Below, piece after piece: positions 19,615 through 29,225 of a DNA stretch of 64,000 nucleotides. Numbering within the stretch: the stretch's first letter is position 1; every line of letters begins with the position of its first letter. This DNA comes from Pseudomonas sp. ADAK13 (GTDB lineage Bacteria; Pseudomonadota; Gammaproteobacteria; Pseudomonadales; Pseudomonadaceae). Position numbers and translations under genes: made by a program. Where the stretch lies: NCBI RefSeq assembly GCF_012935715.1, contig NZ_CP052860.1, positions 4,774,001-4,838,000 of the forward strand, read 5' to 3'. The notes beneath the pieces are model-generated. The model searched no databases. It saw only the letters and a list, made by a program, of their open reading frames with translations, and was not told the origin of the DNA.

Positions 19615-21714
19615 ATGTCCCAGGCTATTCGCGACAATCTCAAGCGCCTGCTGGCGCCCCGTCACCTGGCGTTCGTGGGTGGGCGCAGCATGGCCCGCGC
19701 CCTCAAGCGCTGCGCCGAGGGTGGTTTTGACGGCCATATGTGGCTGGTCAACCCGCAACATGACAGCCTCGATGGCATTCCCTGCGTGCGCCGTGTGGCC
19801 GATTTGCCGTGTGGCCCGGACGCGGTGTTCATCGCCACCAATCGCGAGCTGACGTTGACCTGTGTCGCCGAACTGGCGGCCATCGGCACCGGTGGCGCCA
19901 TCTGCTACGCCTCCGGGTTTGCCGAAACCGGCGCCGAGGGCCAGGCCTTGCAGCAACAACTGCTCAAGGCGGCGGGCGAGATGGCACTGCTCGGCCCCAA
20001 TTGCTACGGCTTGCTGGATTACCTGCACAGCTCCGCACTGTGGCCGGTGGCCCATGGCGGCAAACCGGTAGAGAAGGGCGTTGCGGTGCTGACCCAGAGC
20101 GGCAACTTTGCCTACAACCTGTCCATGAGCGACCGTTCGTTGCCGGTGGCCTATATGGCGTCGGTGGGCAACCAGGCGCAATTGGGTGTCGCCGAGTTAA
20201 TGGATGTGCTGCTGGATGAGCCGCGTGTGACGGCCATCGGCTTGCACCTGGAAGGCTTGAAGAATGTGCCTGGCTTCGCCCGCGCAGCTCACAAGGCGCT
20301 GGAAAAAGGCATTCCGATCATCGCCCTGAAAACCGGCGTGTCGCAGATCGGCGCGGAGCTGGCCCTGAGTCATACCAGTTCGTTGTCGGGTTCCGATGCG
20401 CTCTACGACAGCCTGTTTGCGCGCCTGGGTGTGATCCGGGTGAGCGGGCCGGTAAGTTTTGTCGAAACCCTGAAAGCGGCGGCCTGCGGCAATTTGCCGG
20501 CGGGCAACAGCCTGATCGCCCTGGCCTGTTCCGGTGGCGATGCCGGGTTGATTGCCGACTACGCCGAACGCAACGACCTGAGCCTGCCGAAACTCGATGA
20601 AGGCCAGCGTTCGGAGCTGGCGCAGGTGCTGCCCAGTTACGCCAACCTGGTCAACCCGCTGGATTTCACCACGGCCATCTGGGGCAACCGCGACGCCCTC
20701 AACAGCATGCTCGACACGGCACTGCGCACCGACGCGGATGCGGCGATGCTGGTGCTCGACTACCCGGCCGAATTTACCGGCGAGCGCAAGGAGTGCGACC
20801 TGTTGCTGGAGCTGTTTTGCAGCGCGCTGGCCCGTCACGGCAAGACCGGGTTTGTCACCTCGGCATTCCCCGAGTTGCTGCCGGCCCACGCTCGCGAGCG
20901 CCTGCATGCCCAGGGTGTTGCGGCGTTGCAAGGCGTGGAAGACGCGCTGGCGGCCTGGGGCCGGATTGCCGACTACCAGAACAATCGTCGGGCACTCCTG
21001 GCGCGGGGTGAGTCGATACTGGTCCCGCTGTGTCCTCAGGCGCTTGAAGCAGACGGGCAGTCGCTCAACGAGTGGGATTCGAAACAGGCTTTACGTGCGT
21101 TCGGGCTGACCACGCCGGCAGGTATCTTGAGTACACCGGAGCGAGCTATTGCCGATGCCGGCGTGCTGGGTTACCCCTTGGTGCTCAAGGCCGTCAGCGC
21201 CGACCTGCCACATAAAACCGAAGCCGGCGCGGTGGCGCTCAACCTGCGCGACGGCCTCGCCTTGAGCGCCGCGCTAATCCAGATGCGCGAGCAAATCGCG
21301 GCCTATGCGCCGGACGTACCCTTCGATCACCTGCTGCTGGAATCCATGGCCACGCCACCATTGGCCGAACTGATTGTGGGTATCAAGCGCGAGAACGACT
21401 TCGGCCTGGCGCTGGTGATCGGCGCGGGTGGCATTCTCGTGGAATTGCTCAAGGACAGTCGCAGCCTGTTGCTGCCGACCACCGACGATGCGATCCGCAA
21501 TGCCTTGCTCAGCCTGCGCAGCGCCGCATTGCTGCAAGGCTTTCGCGGGCGCGAAGTGGTCAATATGGAGGCGCTGGTGGCGGCGATTCGTGCCGTGGCC
21601 GACTACGCCTGCGCCAACGCCGGGCAGTTGCTGGAACTGGATGTAAACCCATTGCTGGTCAATGCCCGGGGCGCCACGGCGGTCGATGCATTGATCCGTC
21701 TCGCCCAGGCGTGA
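19615..21714 (+). CDS. acyl-CoA synthetase, NDP-forming (acetate-CoA ligase type)
   Basis: 699-aa single-chain enzyme: N-terminal CoA-binding Rossmann domain, succinyl-CoA-synthetase-like domains with the phospho-His segment LALSHTSSLSGSD (about residues 250-262), then an ATP-grasp domain from about 480 (FGLTTPAGILSTPERA, YPLVLKAVSADLPHKTEAG). It makes an acyl-CoA from acid, CoA and ATP or GTP. GGGAGAACGC lies before the start. The next gene begins 12 bp past the stop codon, behind a Shine-Dalgarno that abuts the stop. Confidence 0.9.
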   Translation: MSQAIRDNLKRLLAPRHLAFVGGRSMARALKRCAEGGFDGHMWLVNPQHDSLDGIPCVRRVADLPCGPDAVFIATNRELTLTCVAELAAIGTGGAICYASGFAETGAEGQALQQQLLKAAGEMALLGPNCYGLLDYLHSSALWPVAHGGKPVEKGVAVLTQSGNFAYNLSMSDRSLPVAYMASVGNQAQLGVAELMDVLLDEPRVTAIGLHLEGLKNVPGFARAAHKALEKGIPIIALKTGVSQIGAELALSHTSSLSGSDALYDSLFARLGVIRVSGPVSFVETLKAAACGNLPAGNSLIALACSGGDAGLIADYAERNDLSLPKLDEGQRSELAQVLPSYANLVNPLDFTTAIWGNRDALNSMLDTALRTDADAAMLVLDYPAEFTGERKECDLLLELFCSALARHGKTGFVTSAFPELLPAHARERLHAQGVAALQGVEDALAAWGRIADYQNNRRALLARGESILVPLCPQALEADGQSLNEWDSKQALRAFGLTTPAGILSTPERAIADAGVLGYPLVLKAVSADLPHKTEAGAVALNLRDGLALSAALIQMREQIAAYAPDVPFDHLLLESMATPPLAELIVGIKRENDFGLALVIGAGGILVELLKDSRSLLLPTTDDAIRNALLSLRSAALLQGFRGREVVNMEALVAAIRAVADYACANAGQLLELDVNPLLVNARGATAVDALIRLAQA

Positions 21715-21725
21715 AGGAGATGACG

Positions 21726-23336
21726 ATGCAAAGCAAAACCTTGACGGGCGGCCAGGCCCTGGTGCGATTGCTGGCCAACTATGGCGTCGACACCGTGTTC
21801 GGGATTCCGGGCGTGCATACGCTGGAGTTGTATCGCGGTTTGCCCGGCAGCGGCATCCGTCACGTTCTGACGCGCCATGAGCAGGGCGCCGGCTTCATGG
21901 CTGACGGTTATGCGCGGGTCAGCGGCAAGCCGGGGGTGTGTTTCATCATCACCGGGCCGGGGGTGACCAATGCGGCGACGGCCATCGGCCAGGCGTATGC
22001 CGACTCGATTCCGCTGCTGGTGATTTCCAGCGTCAACCACACCGCCAGCCTCGGCAAGGGCTGGGGTTGCCTGCATGAAACCCAGGACCAGCGGGCGATG
22101 ACCGCGCCCATCACCGCGTTTTCGGCGGTGGCGTTGAGTGCCGAGGATTTGCCGGAGTTGATCGCGCGCGCCTATGCGGTGTTCGACAGTGAACGGCCAC
22201 GGCCGGTGCATATCTCAGTGCCGCTGGATGTGCTCTCGGCGCCGATCAAACGGGACTGGAGCAATGAAGTGGTGCGCCGTCCCGGGCGCGGTTTGCCATC
22301 GGCTGAAAGCCTCGATCAGGCCGTGGCGAAACTGGCGGCGGCCAAGCGCCCGATGATCATCGGCGGTGGTGGTGCGCTGTTGGCCGCGCAAGCCTTGCAG
22401 CGTTTGAGCACGCAATTGGCCGCGCCGTTTTTCAGCAGTGTGGCCGGCAAGGGGTTGCTGCCGGTGGAGCATCCGCTGAATGCCGGTTCTACCCTGTGCG
22501 TGGAGCCCGGCTGGCAGTTGATCGCCGAGGCGGATGTGGTGTTGGCCATCGGTACCGAAATGGCCGATACCGACTTCTGGCGCGAACGCCTGCCGCTGAA
22601 TGGCGAGTTGCTGCGAGTGGATATCGACCCGCGCAAGTTCAACGATTTCTATCCCTGCGCCGTGGCCTTGCACGGTGACGCCCAATACACCGCGCAGGCC
22701 TTGCTGGAACGCCTGCCAGCCGCGCCGCGCAACGCCGATTCAGCCACCAAAGCGGTCGCGGCATTACGCCAGGCGGTCAGCAGCGGGCATGGCCCGTTGC
22801 AGCGCATTCACCAGGCCATTCTCGACCGCGTGGCCGCCGAGTTGCCGGCCAATGCCTTCATCAGCAGTGACATGACCCAACTGGCCTACACCGGCAATTA
22901 CGCCTTCCCCAGCAACGCCACCCGTAGCTGGTTGCACCCCACCGGCTACGGCACCCTGGGCTATGGCCTGCCGGCCGGTATCGGCGCCAAGTTCGGCGCG
23001 CCTGAACGCCCTGGCCTGGTGCTGGTGGGCGACGGCGGTTTTCTCTACACCGCCCAGGAACTCGCCACGGCCGTGGAAGAACTGGACAGCCCGCTGGTGG
23101 TGTTGCTGTGGAACAACGACGCCCTGGGGCAAATTCGCGACGACATGCTGAACCTGGACATCGAACCCATCGGCGTACTGCCGCGCAACCCGGACTTTGC
23201 CGCCCTGGCGCGGGCGTTCGGTTGCACGGTCAGCGAGCCACAGAACCTGGATGAGCTGCAGACGGATTTGCGTAACGGTTTCAAGCGCAACGGCGTGACC
23301 TTGATCGAGTTGAAGCATGCCTGTGTGAACCTTTAG
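21726..23336 (+). CDS. TPP-dependent 2-oxoacid decarboxylase, 5-guanidino-2-oxopentanoate type
   Basis: 536-aa thiamine-diphosphate enzyme with three domains. The activating Glu is in RHEQGAGFMADGYAR; the TPP/Mg motif is GDGGFLYTAQEL ending LLWNND. Similarity in memory is to AruI, which decarboxylates 2-ketoarginine to 4-guanidinobutyraldehyde; acetolactate synthase and benzoylformate decarboxylase are relatives. No regulatory subunit is near, against acetolactate synthase. I start at 21726, six bases after AAGGAG; GTG 21711 and ATG 21720 lie in or before that site. No AruH transaminase is adjacent, so the substrate remains open. Confidence 0.8.
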   Translation: MQSKTLTGGQALVRLLANYGVDTVFGIPGVHTLELYRGLPGSGIRHVLTRHEQGAGFMADGYARVSGKPGVCFIITGPGVTNAATAIGQAYADSIPLLVISSVNHTASLGKGWGCLHETQDQRAMTAPITAFSAVALSAEDLPELIARAYAVFDSERPRPVHISVPLDVLSAPIKRDWSNEVVRRPGRGLPSAESLDQAVAKLAAAKRPMIIGGGGALLAAQALQRLSTQLAAPFFSSVAGKGLLPVEHPLNAGSTLCVEPGWQLIAEADVVLAIGTEMADTDFWRERLPLNGELLRVDIDPRKFNDFYPCAVALHGDAQYTAQALLERLPAAPRNADSATKAVAALRQAVSSGHGPLQRIHQAILDRVAAELPANAFISSDMTQLAYTGNYAFPSNATRSWLHPTGYGTLGYGLPAGIGAKFGAPERPGLVLVGDGGFLYTAQELATAVEELDSPLVVLLWNNDALGQIRDDMLNLDIEPIGVLPRNPDFAALARAFGCTVSEPQNLDELQTDLRNGFKRNGVTLIELKHACVNL

Positions 23337-23348
23337 AGGAGCAACACC

Positions 23349-24935
23349 ATGAGCGAAAACAACAACAAAATGACTCAAGCGATGCACCGACGGGATTTCC
23401 TCAAACACAGCGCCGTCGCCGGTGCCGTGGCCGCCGCGTTTTCCATGGGCCTGCCGCTGCCGGCCTTCGCCGAAGAGGCCGTGCCCAAGCCGGGTGGCGT
23501 GCTGCGCATGGGCCTGGCCGGCGGCAGCACCACCGACTCCCGCGACCCCGGGTCCTGGGTCGACACCTTCACCTTCGTCGGCTTTTCGGCGGTGTACAAC
23601 ACCCTCACTGAAATTGCCGTGGACGGCAGCGCCATCCCCGAACTGGCCGAAAGTTTCGAGTCGACGCCCGACGCGCGCATCTGGACCTTCAAACTGCGCC
23701 AGGGCGTGACCTTCCACAACGGCAAAAGCCTGACCGCCGAGGACGTGGTGGCCTCGATCAACCACCACCTGGCAGCCAATTCCACCTCGGCCGCCAAAAC
23801 GGTGATCGGCGATGTGGCCAGTGTCAGCGCCAAGGGCACCGATGCAGTGGTGTTCGAACTGCACTCGGGCAATGCCGATTTCGCCTACGTGGTTGCCGAT
23901 TATCACCTGGTGATCATGCCCGCCAAGGACGGCGTCGCCGACTGGCAGGCCGGGGTCGGCACCAGCGGTTATCGCCTGAAAAGCTTCGACCCCGGCGTGC
24001 GCATGGACCTGGAACGCAACCCCGATTACTGGAAACAGGGCCGCGCACATTTCGCCAGCGCCGAGTTGATCGCCATTGCCGACGGCGCGGCGCGGGTCAA
24101 TGCGCTGGTCACCGGCCAAGTGGATGTGATCAACAAGGTCGACCTGAAAACCGTGGCCCTGCTCAAGCGCAACCCCACGCTGGTCATCGAAGAAACCAAG
24201 GGCGCCCAGCACTACACCTTCCCGATGTTGTGCGACAGCAACGAGTTCAAGAACAACGACATTCGCATGGCGATGAAGCATGCGATCAACCGCGAAACCC
24301 TGCTGGCCTCGGTGCTGCATGGCTATGGTCTGGTGGGCAACGACCATCCGATCCAGCCCGGCAGCCGTTTTATCAACGCCGCGCTGGAGCAGCGCACCTA
24401 CGACCCGGACAAGTCGCGCTTCTACCTGCGCAAGGTCGGTGTGGACTCGCTCAAGGTGCGCCTGCAAGCCTCTGACGCCGCCTATACCGGCGCGGTGGAC
24501 GCCTCGGTGCTGTTCAAGGAACAGGCACGCCAGGCCGGGATTGATATCGACGTGGTGCGCGAGCCCGCGGACGGGTTCTTCTCCAATGTCTGGATGAAGC
24601 AGCCGTTCACCACCTCGTTCTGGTACAGCAGCCTGACCGCCGACCGTATGTTCAGCATCGGCTACGCCAAGGGCGCGGCGTGGAACGAAACCCATTGGGA
24701 TAACGCGCGCTTCAACCAGTTGCTCAACGCCGCACGGGGCGAGATGAACGCGCCGGTGCGCCAGGAGATGTACAACGAAATGCAGAGCCTGTGCCGCGAC
24801 GATGGCGGGGCGATTGTGCCGCTGTTTGCCAGCTCGGTGGCGGCACGCTCGAACCGCGTCAGCCATGGACCGCTGACCGCACCATATGGGGAACTGGATG
24901 GGTTGCGGCTGATCGAGCGGTGGTGGCAGGCGTGA
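23349..24935 (+). CDS. ABC transporter substrate-binding protein, family 5 (peptide/opine type)
   Basis: 528-aa periplasmic binding protein of the DppA/OppA class. The N-terminus has a twin-arginine signal (RRDFLK, hydrophobic stretch, cleavage after PAFA), so it is probably exported folded by Tat. Family-5 features are ESFESTPDARIWTFKLRQGVTFHNGK and FKNNDIRMAMKHAINRE. GAGGAG precedes the start, 12 bp after the decarboxylase stop. Ligands of this class include dipeptides, opines and guanidino compounds; the decarboxylase neighbour makes the last attractive. Confidence 0.92.
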   Translation: MSENNNKMTQAMHRRDFLKHSAVAGAVAAAFSMGLPLPAFAEEAVPKPGGVLRMGLAGGSTTDSRDPGSWVDTFTFVGFSAVYNTLTEIAVDGSAIPELAESFESTPDARIWTFKLRQGVTFHNGKSLTAEDVVASINHHLAANSTSAAKTVIGDVASVSAKGTDAVVFELHSGNADFAYVVADYHLVIMPAKDGVADWQAGVGTSGYRLKSFDPGVRMDLERNPDYWKQGRAHFASAELIAIADGAARVNALVTGQVDVINKVDLKTVALLKRNPTLVIEETKGAQHYTFPMLCDSNEFKNNDIRMAMKHAINRETLLASVLHGYGLVGNDHPIQPGSRFINAALEQRTYDPDKSRFYLRKVGVDSLKVRLQASDAAYTGAVDASVLFKEQARQAGIDIDVVREPADGFFSNVWMKQPFTTSFWYSSLTADRMFSIGYAKGAAWNETHWDNARFNQLLNAARGEMNAPVRQEMYNEMQSLCRDDGGAIVPLFASSVAARSNRVSHGPLTAPYGELDGLRLIERWWQA

Positions 24936-24977
24936 TTCTTGTGCCGGGCGCTATGGCTCAGGCAATGAAGATCAACA

Positions 24978-25062
24978 GTAGGAGCTGGCTTGCCAGCGAT
25001 GCAGGCACCTCGGTGTCTCGGGAATATCCAGGCGATGCCATCGCCGGCAAGCCAGCTCCTAC
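24978..25062. repeat. REPIN: inverted REP pair
   Basis: Two REP sequences in inverted order, a 17-bp arm at 24978-24994 and its exact complement at 25046-25062, around a 51-base centre with further partial pairing. It lies between the substrate-binding protein and the first permease of the same transporter operon, where it may stabilise the upstream mRNA and lower permease expression. Confidence 0.85.
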
Positions 25063-25092
25063 ACAAGCGTGCCCGATTCAAGGAACTGCACG

Positions 25093-26052
25093 ATGAACAG
25101 CCTATTCAAACTGTTGCTCCAACGCCTGGCCCTCGGCCTCCTGTCTTTGTTCGCCGTGTCGGTGATCATCTTCCTGGCCGTGGGCATGCTTCCCGGTGAT
25201 ATCGCCCAGGCCATGCTCGGCCAGTCCGCCACGCCGGAAACCGTGGCGGCCTTTCGCGCCCAACTGGGCCTGGACCTGCCGCCCCTGAGCCGGTTCGTGC
25301 AATGGCTGTTGCGCCTGCTGCACGGTGACCTCGGCGCCTCCCTGGCCAACCAGCGGCCCATCGCCGAGCTGATCGGCGCACGGTTGGGCAACACCTTGCG
25401 CCTGGCGGCACTGGCCGCACTAGTCTCGGTGCCTTTGGCGCTGGTGCTGGGGATGCTGGCTGCGCTGTACCGCAACAGCTGGTTCGACCGACTGCTCAAC
25501 ACCTCGGCCCTGAGTGCGGTGTCGTTCCCCGAGTTCTTCGTTGCCTACCTGCTGATCCTGGTGTTTTCGGTCAAGCTCGGCTGGTTTCCCAGCCTGTCCA
25601 ACCTGGCGCCGGACGCGTCATTTGGCACCATTCTCGAACGCTCGGTGCTGCCGGTCGCCACCCTGAGCCTGGTGGTGATCGCGCAGATGATGCGCATGAC
25701 CCGCGCCTCGCTGATCAACCTGCTGGCCAGCCCGTATATCGAAATGGCCCGGCTCAAGGGCATCAGCCAGTCGCGGATTATCTGGCGCCACGCGCTGCCC
25801 AATGCGCTGGCGCCGATTGTCAACGTGATTGCCCTCAACCTGGCGTATCTGGTGGTGGGCGTGGTGGTGGTCGAAGTGGTGTTTGTGTATCCGGGGCTCG
25901 GGCAGTTGCTGGTGGACTCGGTGTCCAAGCGCGATATCCCGGTGGTGCAGGCGTGCAGCCTGATCTTCGCCGCCACCTACATCCTGCTCAACACCGGTGC
26001 CGATGTGCTGTCCATCGCCACCAACCCACGCCTGATGCATCCCAAGGGGTAG
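25093..26052 (+). CDS. ABC transporter permease, DppB-like
   Basis: 319-aa inner-membrane permease with about six TM helices. The EAA loop that contacts the ATPase reads EMARLKGISQSRIIWRHALPNAL (about residues 217-239). N-terminal ALGLLSLFAVSVIIF and the GDLGASLANQRP segment are typical of DppB. I start at ATG 25093, the first before KLLLQRLALG; an upstream ATG at 25069 lies by the REPIN. Next permease starts 3 bp after the stop. Confidence 0.93.
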   Translation: MNSLFKLLLQRLALGLLSLFAVSVIIFLAVGMLPGDIAQAMLGQSATPETVAAFRAQLGLDLPPLSRFVQWLLRLLHGDLGASLANQRPIAELIGARLGNTLRLAALAALVSVPLALVLGMLAALYRNSWFDRLLNTSALSAVSFPEFFVAYLLILVFSVKLGWFPSLSNLAPDASFGTILERSVLPVATLSLVVIAQMMRMTRASLINLLASPYIEMARLKGISQSRIIWRHALPNALAPIVNVIALNLAYLVVGVVVVEVVFVYPGLGQLLVDSVSKRDIPVVQACSLIFAATYILLNTGADVLSIATNPRLMHPKG

Positions 26053-26055
26053 ACC

Positions 26056-26883
26056 ATGAGCCTTCTCACACAACTGGTCCGGGCGCCATTGAGCGCGAAG
26101 TTCGGCCTGCTGATCATTGTGCTGTACGTGCTGGTGGCGCTGTTTGCACCGGTGCTCGCACCCTATGGCGAAACCCAGGTGGTGGGCGAAGGGTTTGCGC
26201 CCTGGAGCGGCCAGTTTTTGCTGGGCACCGATAACCTCGGGCGGGATATGTTCAGCCGCCTGGTATATGGGGCGCGCAACACCCTGGGCATCGCCTTCCT
26301 GACGACGGTGCTGGCGTTTATGCTGGGTGGCCTGAGCGGCCTGGTGGCGGCAATCAAGGGTGGCTGGGTCGACCAGGGATTGTCGCGGGTGGTGGACATC
26401 CTGATGGCGATCCCGCAACTGATTTTCGCCTTGCTGATTCTCAGCGTGGTCGGCACCAACGCCACCTCCCTCGTGTTGGTAATTGCACTGCTGGACTCGA
26501 CCCGGGTGTTTCGCCTGTCCCGGGCCGTGGCGATGACCGTGGTGGTGCAGGACTTCGTCGAAGCCGCGCGTTTGCGCGGGGAAGGGCTGTGGTGGCTGGT
26601 CACCCGCGAAGTGCTGCCCAACGCCGCCGCGCCATTGATTGCCGAATTCGGCCTGCGCTTTTGCTTCGTGTTTTTGTTTATCAGCGCGTTGTCGTTTCTC
26701 GGCCTGGGGATTCAACCGCCCACCGCTGACTGGGGCAGCATGGTCCGCGACAACGCCGTGCTGATTACCTTCGGCGACATCAGCCCGTTGCTGCCGGCCC
26801 TGGCGGTGGCGTTGATCACCGTCAGCGTGAATTTTGTCGTCGACTGGATGCTGCACAAATCCAGCGGCCTGAAGGAGTGTTGA
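26056..26883 (+). CDS. ABC transporter permease, DppC-like
   Basis: 275-aa second permease, with the DppC N-terminal segment that positions the first helix, the GTDNLGRDMFSRLVYGARNTL signature and an EAA loop (VEAARLRGEGLWWLVTREVLPNA). About six TM helices. It pairs with the DppB-like protein to make the channel. The stop is 2 bp before the ATPase start. Confidence 0.94.
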   Translation: MSLLTQLVRAPLSAKFGLLIIVLYVLVALFAPVLAPYGETQVVGEGFAPWSGQFLLGTDNLGRDMFSRLVYGARNTLGIAFLTTVLAFMLGGLSGLVAAIKGGWVDQGLSRVVDILMAIPQLIFALLILSVVGTNATSLVLVIALLDSTRVFRLSRAVAMTVVVQDFVEAARLRGEGLWWLVTREVLPNAAAPLIAEFGLRFCFVFLFISALSFLGLGIQPPTADWGSMVRDNAVLITFGDISPLLPALAVALITVSVNFVVDWMLHKSSGLKEC

Positions 26884-26885
26884 GG

Positions 26886-28505
26886 ATGGACAAGCCATTG
26901 CTGGAAATCCGCAACCTGCAGATCGAAGGGCATTACGAAGAGGCCTGGCATCCGCTGATCAAGGGCATCGACCTGACCTTGCAGCGGGGCGAGGTGCTGG
27001 GATTGATTGGTGAATCCGGCGCGGGTAAATCAACCTTGGGCCTGGCGGCCATGGGGTTTGCCCGGGATGGTTGCCGCATCACCGGCGGCTCGGTGTGCTT
27101 TGACGGCATTCAACTGTTGCAGGCCAAACCTGAAGCCTTGCGCAAGCTGCGGGGGCTGCGCATTGCCTACGTTGCGCAAAGCGCTGCTGCGTCGTTCAAC
27201 CCGGCCCACCGGCTGATTGACCAGCATGTGGAGACCGCCGTGATCAACGGTGGCATCAGCCGTGCCGAGGCCGAACGCGAGGCTGTGGAGTTGTACCGCG
27301 TGCTGCGCCTGCCCAATCCGGAAACCATCGGCCAGCGGTATCCCCATCAGGTGTCCGGTGGGCAACTGCAACGGGTGATGACCGCCATGGCGATGGCCTG
27401 TCACCCCGACCTGATCATCTTCGACGAACCCACCACGGCCCTCGACGTCACCACCCAGATCGAGGTGCTGGCGGCGATCCGCGATGCGGTGAAAACCTTC
27501 GGCAGCGCCGCGCTGTATATCAGCCATGACCTGGCGGTGGTTGCGCAGATGGCCGACCGCATCATGGTGTTGCGCCACGGCAAGCTGGTGGAGGAGGCCG
27601 AGACGCGCACGATGCTCAGCACGCCGCAGCAGGACTACACCAAATCCCTGTGGGCCGTGCGCAGTTTTCGCACCGAGCCCAAGGCCTGCCCCGAGCAGCA
27701 GGTGCCTTTGCTGGAAGTGCGCCAGGTGTGCGCCAGCTATGGGCATCAGCCGGTGCTGCACGACGTGTCGATGAGCCTGTATCGCGGCCAGACGCTGGCG
27801 GTGATCGGTGAGTCCGGCAGCGGCAAAAGCTCCACGGCTCGGCTGATCACCGGGCTGCTGCCAGCCACCGCCGGGCAGGTGCTGTATGACGGTGAAGCGT
27901 TGCCGGCGGATTTTCGTCGGCGCAGCAAGGAGCAGTTACGGCGGATCCAGATGATTTACCAGATCCCGGACACCGCGCTGAACCCGCGCCAACGCATCGT
28001 CGACATCATCGGCCGGCCGCTGACCTTTTACCTTGGCCTCAAGGGCAAGGCCATGCGCGCCCGGGTCGCCGAATTATTGGAGATGATCGAGCTGGACCCG
28101 GCCACGTTCATGGAGCGTCAGCCACGTGAATTGTCCGGTGGCCAGAAGCAGCGGATTTGCATTGCCCGCGCCCTGGCGGCCGACCCGCAACTGATCATCT
28201 GCGATGAAGTGACCTCCGCCCTTGATCAACTGGTGGCCGAAGGTGTGTTGAAGCTGCTCAACCGGATCCAGCAGCAGTTGGGCGTGGCCTACCTGTTTAT
28301 CACCCATGACGTGGCGACCGTGCGCGCCATCGCCGACGAAGTGGTGGTGATGCAGCGGGGAAGGGTGGTGGACCAGGGCAGCCGCAGCGCGATCTTCACC
28401 CCTCCGTATCAGGACTACACCGGCCTGCTGTTTTCATCGGAGCCGGAAATGGACCCCGACTGGCTCGACCATTTGCTGGCCGAACGGGCCGCGCTTACTT
28501 CTTGA
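26886..28505 (+). CDS. ABC transporter ATPase, DppD-DppF fusion
   Basis: 539-aa protein with two complete nucleotide-binding domains that other systems encode separately. Domain 1: Walker A GESGAGKST, signature VSGGQLQRV, Walker B DLIIFDEPTTALDVTT. Domain 2 (from about residue 285): GESGSGKSS, LSGGQKQRI, LIICDEVTSALD. The second Walker B has ICDE, also catalytic. ATG 26886 follows AAGGAG inside the end of the permease gene. It powers the importer encoded by the three preceding genes. Confidence 0.95.
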   Translation: MDKPLLEIRNLQIEGHYEEAWHPLIKGIDLTLQRGEVLGLIGESGAGKSTLGLAAMGFARDGCRITGGSVCFDGIQLLQAKPEALRKLRGLRIAYVAQSAAASFNPAHRLIDQHVETAVINGGISRAEAEREAVELYRVLRLPNPETIGQRYPHQVSGGQLQRVMTAMAMACHPDLIIFDEPTTALDVTTQIEVLAAIRDAVKTFGSAALYISHDLAVVAQMADRIMVLRHGKLVEEAETRTMLSTPQQDYTKSLWAVRSFRTEPKACPEQQVPLLEVRQVCASYGHQPVLHDVSMSLYRGQTLAVIGESGSGKSSTARLITGLLPATAGQVLYDGEALPADFRRRSKEQLRRIQMIYQIPDTALNPRQRIVDIIGRPLTFYLGLKGKAMRARVAELLEMIELDPATFMERQPRELSGGQKQRICIARALAADPQLIICDEVTSALDQLVAEGVLKLLNRIQQQLGVAYLFITHDVATVRAIADEVVVMQRGRVVDQGSRSAIFTPPYQDYTGLLFSSEPEMDPDWLDHLLAERAALTS

Positions 28506-28514
28506 GGAGTTTTT

Positions 28515-29225
28515 ATGAAGGTGTTGATTGTGCATGCCCATCCCGAGCCGCAGTCGTTTACCGCGGCCTTGCGTGACCAGGCGATTTCCACCCTGCAGGC
28601 GCAGGGGCATGAGGTGCAGGTCAGCGATTTGTACGCGCTGAACTGGAACCCGGTGGCCAGTGCCTCGGACTTCACCTCGCGGGAGAATCCCGAGTACCTG
28701 GTGTATGCGCTGGAGCAGCGACTGGGGGTGAAAAGCCAGTCCATCGCGGCGGATATTCAGCAAGAGTTGGACAAGCTGCTGTGGGCCGATCTGCTGATCC
28801 TCAACTTCCCGATCTTCTGGTTCTCGGCGCCGGCCATGCTCAAGGGCTGGATTGACCGGGTGCTGGTGTCCGGCGTGTGCTACGGCGGCAAGCGGTTTTA
28901 TGATCAGGGCGGGCTCGCCGGCAAGAAAGCGCTGGTCACGGTCACCCTCGGCGGGCGCGAGCATATGTTTGGCGAGGGTGCGATTCATGGGCCTTTGGAG
29001 GACATGCTTCGACCGATTCTGCGTGGCACGCTGGCGTACGTCGGGTTTGAGGTGCTGGAGCCGTTTGTGGCGTGGCATGTGCCGTATATCAGCGCCGAGG
29101 CCCGGCAGGAATTCCTGCACAGCTACCAGCGGCGACTGGAAGGGCTGGCGGATGACCAGCCGTTGGTGTTTCCCAAATTGGAGCAGTTTGATGAGGCGCT
29201 GTATCCACTGTCCTCAACTCAGTGA
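28515..29225 (+). CDS. NAD(P)H dehydrogenase (quinone), flavodoxin fold
   Basis: 236-aa FMN/FAD oxidoreductase of the NQO1/MdaB/KefF family: KVLIVHAHPEPQSFTAALRD at the N-terminus, ADLLILNFPIFWFSAPAMLKGWIDRVL (flavin and dimer region) and LVTVTLGG. It gives two-electron reduction of quinones or similar acceptors. GAGGAGT sits before the start, 9 bp after the transporter ATPase, so it is the last operon gene. It might handle a quinone or azo-like intermediate, or protect against side products. Confidence 0.88.
   Translation: MKVLIVHAHPEPQSFTAALRDQAISTLQAQGHEVQVSDLYALNWNPVASASDFTSRENPEYLVYALEQRLGVKSQSIAADIQQELDKLLWADLLILNFPIFWFSAPAMLKGWIDRVLVSGVCYGGKRFYDQGGLAGKKALVTVTLGGREHMFGEGAIHGPLEDMLRPILRGTLAYVGFEVLEPFVAWHVPYISAEARQEFLHSYQRRLEGLADDQPLVFPKLEQFDEALYPLSSTQ

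Noticed and set aside
18025..20181. Long open frame (718 codons) on the minus strand
   Set aside because: Lies opposite well-supported enoyl-CoA hydratase, acyl-CoA dehydrogenase and acyl-CoA ligase genes; composition (His, Gln, Arg, Ala rich) is that of a GC-rich antisense frame.
21726..23336. Acetolactate synthase large subunit
   Set aside because: No small subunit nearby and the gene lies in a catabolic operon; the AruI-like decarboxylase group fits better.
22764..24866. Open frame of 700 codons on the minus strand
   Set aside because: Antisense to the TPP decarboxylase and binding-protein genes, no domain pattern.
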